Part shown: piece after piece, positions 60,706 to 64,000 of the stretch | Layout: each line of letters starts with the position of its first letter | Position numbering within the stretch: the first letter of the stretch is position 1 | NCBI GenBank assembly: GCA_037074765.1 | Contig: JBAMDO010000101.1 | Coordinates: forward strand, 124,001 to 188,000 | Length of the DNA stretch: 64,000 nucleotides | Direction: 5' to 3' | From: Mansonella perstans | Lineage: Eukaryota > Nematoda > Chromadorea > Rhabditida > Onchocercidae | Program-made: the position numbers and the translations under genes | Notes under the pieces: generated by a model | Told to the model about the DNA's origin: nothing | Database searches by the model: none | Seen by the model: the letters and a program-made list of their open reading frames with translations, nothing else

Positions 60706-62964
60706 CTAAGAAACGTACACACAATTACGAACTAAAGATCCTGGAACTTCGAAATCTCGAACAGTATAAAGTAAACTCTATCAAAGACAGAATGTGCAAT
60801 ACTTTTTCATGCAAAAAAATTACTCAGACTACCAAGTCAATCAAAGACTGCTTGATTCTGGAAATCTTAAAAAGTATTTCCTACTTAAATCATCTTTAAT
60901 TAAGCTACAAATAGTTTGGGCCATCTCTATAATTTTCCAACGGTCTATGTAACCGTGTTCCTCATGGCTTTCGGGATATATCCTCTGATACATATATAAC
61001 CTTACTAGTTAATCGCTGGCCATTCCCTTAAACGGCCGAAGTAACTAAATTAGAATTTTAAAAGTAAAGGAAAATGAAATGAGTCAACCGACTTCCACAG
61101 CTCTTGAGAACAATACTGCTTGGAGATGTCAAATTACAACATTTTAAAAACTGCTTTTTCCTTTGCCGAAATATCAACATCTTTGCATAAATATTGCAAA
61201 GCATTGATGGAAGGGCACAAAGCAAAAGAAAAATAGTAAAAATAAATATGGGTGACTCTTCTATCCCGGTGTCATGATACAGTTAAAAATAATAAAATAT
61301 AAGACAGCCGATTTGCTTCTTGTAAATTGAATAGCCAGTTTTCAAAACTAAATGATATCTTGAATTGGCAAAGCCCTTTGACCACAGAATCAGAATCAAA
61401 CTGATCACTACTGGTTATTTCATCGTAAGACAATTAAGGCACATGCAGGCAGTGAAAACTATTATAAAGACAAAATCTAAATACGGGCAAGAATTATTTC
61501 CTATAGCCAGTATATATTATTCTTGCCCATTTAATAGACACAAATAGAATATATGCAGAGCCAACGAAATTTCAGTCTCGAATACTTCAAAGCATTTTTT
61601 CTAGATTTTTCAAGATATCTTAATAACACCAAGATTCTGGATTTACACCTACTTATACGTATCGCCACTCAACTGAAGCCTAAATCCCACATTTCTTGAT
61701 TTTAGCATCAATACAATTAATGCAGTCAATCTTTACATAGTCCAAGTCGTCAATAACCATTTTTTTTTCAAAATTTATTTCAAAAAAGTAAGCAAGAAAC
61801 TCTAAATGTGCAGCACTAGCTTTGCATCATTTATTACAATGTCCACCTTGAATGTTGACCAACGCTAACTTTTCGCGTCTTTCTTTTCACTTGAAAATAC
61901 AGAAAGTTAGCACTGACTGCAACAATGGACAATGCGACAGATCTGTCACGGAAAGAAAACATTTTGCATTTTTTACTCTTCCTATCATCATTGCACTTAA
62001 AAGATGTCTCTGAGAAAGCTACTGTCCTTCTATTGAAAAAGCTATACATAGAAAGGACGAAAAAGTGACCATCAGAGTGGCCTGGAATGTCTTTCGTCTT
62101 TCCAAAATTTGATTTCCTTATAGAAATGACACTTTTTATAAGAAATGTAAAAATTATCCCTGGAAACAGAAACAACAGCAGAGTTATGTAACGAACATTC
62201 GTAAAATATAAGCACTTACGCAATATTCTCATCATTTCATTTTTTTGCAGTGCATATCGAAAGTAATGGTCATTTATTTTTGTGTGATGTATGGAATTCT
62301 AAGCCGTCAACTTGTTATTGCAATAATTCTTTAGCTTCCTCTTTAATCGCAAACTCTATACGTTATTTTCAATCTGCTTGAACTATTTCTGAGATGTACA
62401 TTATGGAGCCAAACGTCTAATTAACAAATAGATTAAGCGAAACGCTTTGATCGTGGCATTGCTAACACTTTTTACATAAGGTCAATTCCATAACAGCGTA
62501 AACTTTATGCCAGCTTTATCTTTATAGTCAATGGATCAATCCAAAGATTACGGGAGAAAAAAGCCTCAAATCAATAAATATTACTAGACAAGCAAAAAGT
62601 ACACACATATAGTGACAAATAACAAAAAGCAAATTTTAATTGTGTTAGCCAAAAATTAACAGGCGTTAACTTTGTCGTACACTGAAAATACAAAATACGC
62701 AATTACAGTAAAACTCTTTGGTGGTTACAAAATAAAAGTTGAAGCATAAAATTACTGAAAACGATGATAAGTCTAAAGTAACTAGGAAACGGGTAAATGC
62801 CATAAAATTGTATCATTTTTAAAATAAAATCATCAATGTGGACACTTCTTATCTTATAAGCCAGCAAATTTAGACAATATTGCTGATGTTTGCAAAAATG
62901 CGGAATTAAACCATCATTTTGATATGTTAGAACAACTTTCACTTTGTTAAATACTGGACATTCA
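60706..62964. other. Intergenic region, no gene seen
   Basis: Spacer between two minus-strand genes. The longest open frame (61834-62235, minus, 133 codons) starts hydrophobic (YITLLLFLFPGIIFTFLI) and is basic later, but lacks splice partners and a known domain. It could be a small single-exon gene, but I do not support it. Confidence 0.45.
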
Positions 62965-64000
62965 TTAACATTCAGAAGTTGGAGGCGATATAGTATTATT
63001 AGCCGCCCCAATCAAGTTTGGATCATCTTTTTCTTTCGTGGGTTCTATTGAAAACAAAGATCCAAACTGAAAATGTTGTACCACTGGAAACTTCTTGAGG
63101 ACCTGAAAATTAAACAGCGAAATCACTCACGGAAGTTAAACAGTTGAAGACAATTTTGAAAAATTAGCTCACAACAATTCCATAAAGAAAGACTGCCTTA
63201 TTCTATCCGTTCAATCTTCGCTATCTCTCTGTATTTTTCCAGCTTGGTACACCACACATCCTTAAGATAAGTTTGACAAGTCATTTCATGAAAATTTTAA
63301 TAATTTTCCCGGATTTCTTGCTCAAAAAGTACATTTTGCTGTCCAAAAAACTGATGCGGAAAAATGCGAGAAAGCTATTAGACTGCCTAACAAAGATCAC
63401 CTCAGCTTCATACATTTTGAACAAGCCAGAATTGATTTTTTCCCAGGTTTGTACAGCGCTAATATTCCACAACTGATTTGAATGTTCATGAAAAGGACCA
63501 ATTTTTGTCTAAAAATTGGAAACGGTATTGGGAATTTAATATAATTTGTTCAAAACAAAAAAAGATTATCATATGTCTATAACTTTCATCTTTACAATGT
63601 TTTTCGAGCTCTCTGATATAAGAAAGGATTACTGCAAAACTTTGCAGTTCAAAGAAAAATTCTGAAATGTAAAAGATACTTAATATCTCAAATTATATCA
63701 TTGCTCAGAAACGATCGTTAGCATTCCTATTTATTTTTGATGTACTTAATCTTACTTTATTGATATGCTGGATAGCATCAAAAAATAAATTTCTTGAAGC
63801 ATGTGTATCAACAATGTCAGGCTTCAAGTAAGACTCTGGAATCAATCGTTTATTTCCTGCAATAAAAAATAGAGCAAACTGTGAAAGAATCTGCAGCAAA
63901 AACAAAACTTGAGTTTGTTGACGATCTTTTTCCACATATTTTTTGACGTTACTGCTTACCGATAAGCTGGGAACTGCCCCACAAAAAAGGTATGAACTGA
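62965..64000 (-). CDS. 3' end of an unidentified gene (cut by the window edge)
   Basis: Three exons join in phase: 64000-63960 (entering from outside the window), 63856-63756 and 63102-62965. They encode about 92 C-terminal residues: FIPFLWGSSQLIGNKRLIPE, then KPDIVDTHASRNLFFDAIQH, then FPVVQHFQFGSLFSIEP, ending in a hydrophilic tail NTISPPTSEC. Acceptors are TTGCAG and TTTTCAG, and donors are GTAAGC and GTAAGA, all good. The composition looks like a conserved cytosolic protein rather than low-complexity sequence, but I do not recognise the family. The N-terminal part lies to the right of this window. Confidence 0.6.

Noticed and set aside
61834..62235. 133-codon open frame on the minus strand with a possible membrane segment
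   Set aside because: It has no recognisable family, splice partners or poly(A) context; kept as a remark only.

Overview
The window is AT-rich eukaryotic DNA with small exons, short to medium introns and 3' splice sites of the TTTTCAG / TTTGCAG type, which is typical of nematodes. Gene content (a cuticlin-type ZP protein, a MOMA-1-like MICOS protein, a MOF-type histone acetyltransferase, an ADAM, a hairy-type bHLH, a MADF protein and an F-box protein), together with introns of a few hundred bases and long TG and TATG tracts, suggests a parasitic nematode, perhaps of the spirurid/filarial group. That placement is inference. I saw no bacterial genes, transposase, rRNA, CRISPR or convincing tRNA.

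I could assemble eight complete spliced genes, each with consistent reading phase from start to stop, and the 3' end of a ninth. From left to right: ZP-domain membrane protein (+, 630-7238); MIC26/MIC27-like protein (-, 10541-13089), divergent across a 572-bp gap from a MOF/KAT8-type MYST acetyltransferase (+, 13662-17442); an 11.4-kb gene-poor block rich in simple repeats; an unusual short ADAM metalloprotease (+, 28811-33574); a Hairy/E(spl)-type bHLH-Orange repressor (+, 36554-38600); a MADF-domain regulator (-, 40119-41847); a 1.1-1.3-kb duplicated non-coding unit (42395-44800); an F-box protein with a duplicated C-terminal tail (-, 45131-50415); an 8.1-kb gene-poor block; a coiled-coil protein with a 14-residue tandem repeat (-, 58548-60705); and the last exons of an unidentified gene (-, 62965 to the right edge).

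The genes do not form an operon or an obvious joint pathway. Several encode regulators (MOF, HES-like, MADF, F-box), and two are surface or matrix proteins (ZP, ADAM). The features most worth a second look are the ADAM, which keeps its zinc site but has almost no prodomain, a stub of a disintegrin domain and no cysteine-rich domain; the MOF chromobarrel interrupted by about 50 extra residues; and several in-gene duplications (F-box tail, coiled-coil repeat, and direct repeats flanking one F-box exon). I did not find a clearly new biological system. All exon models come from reading splice signals and frames by eye, without transcript evidence.
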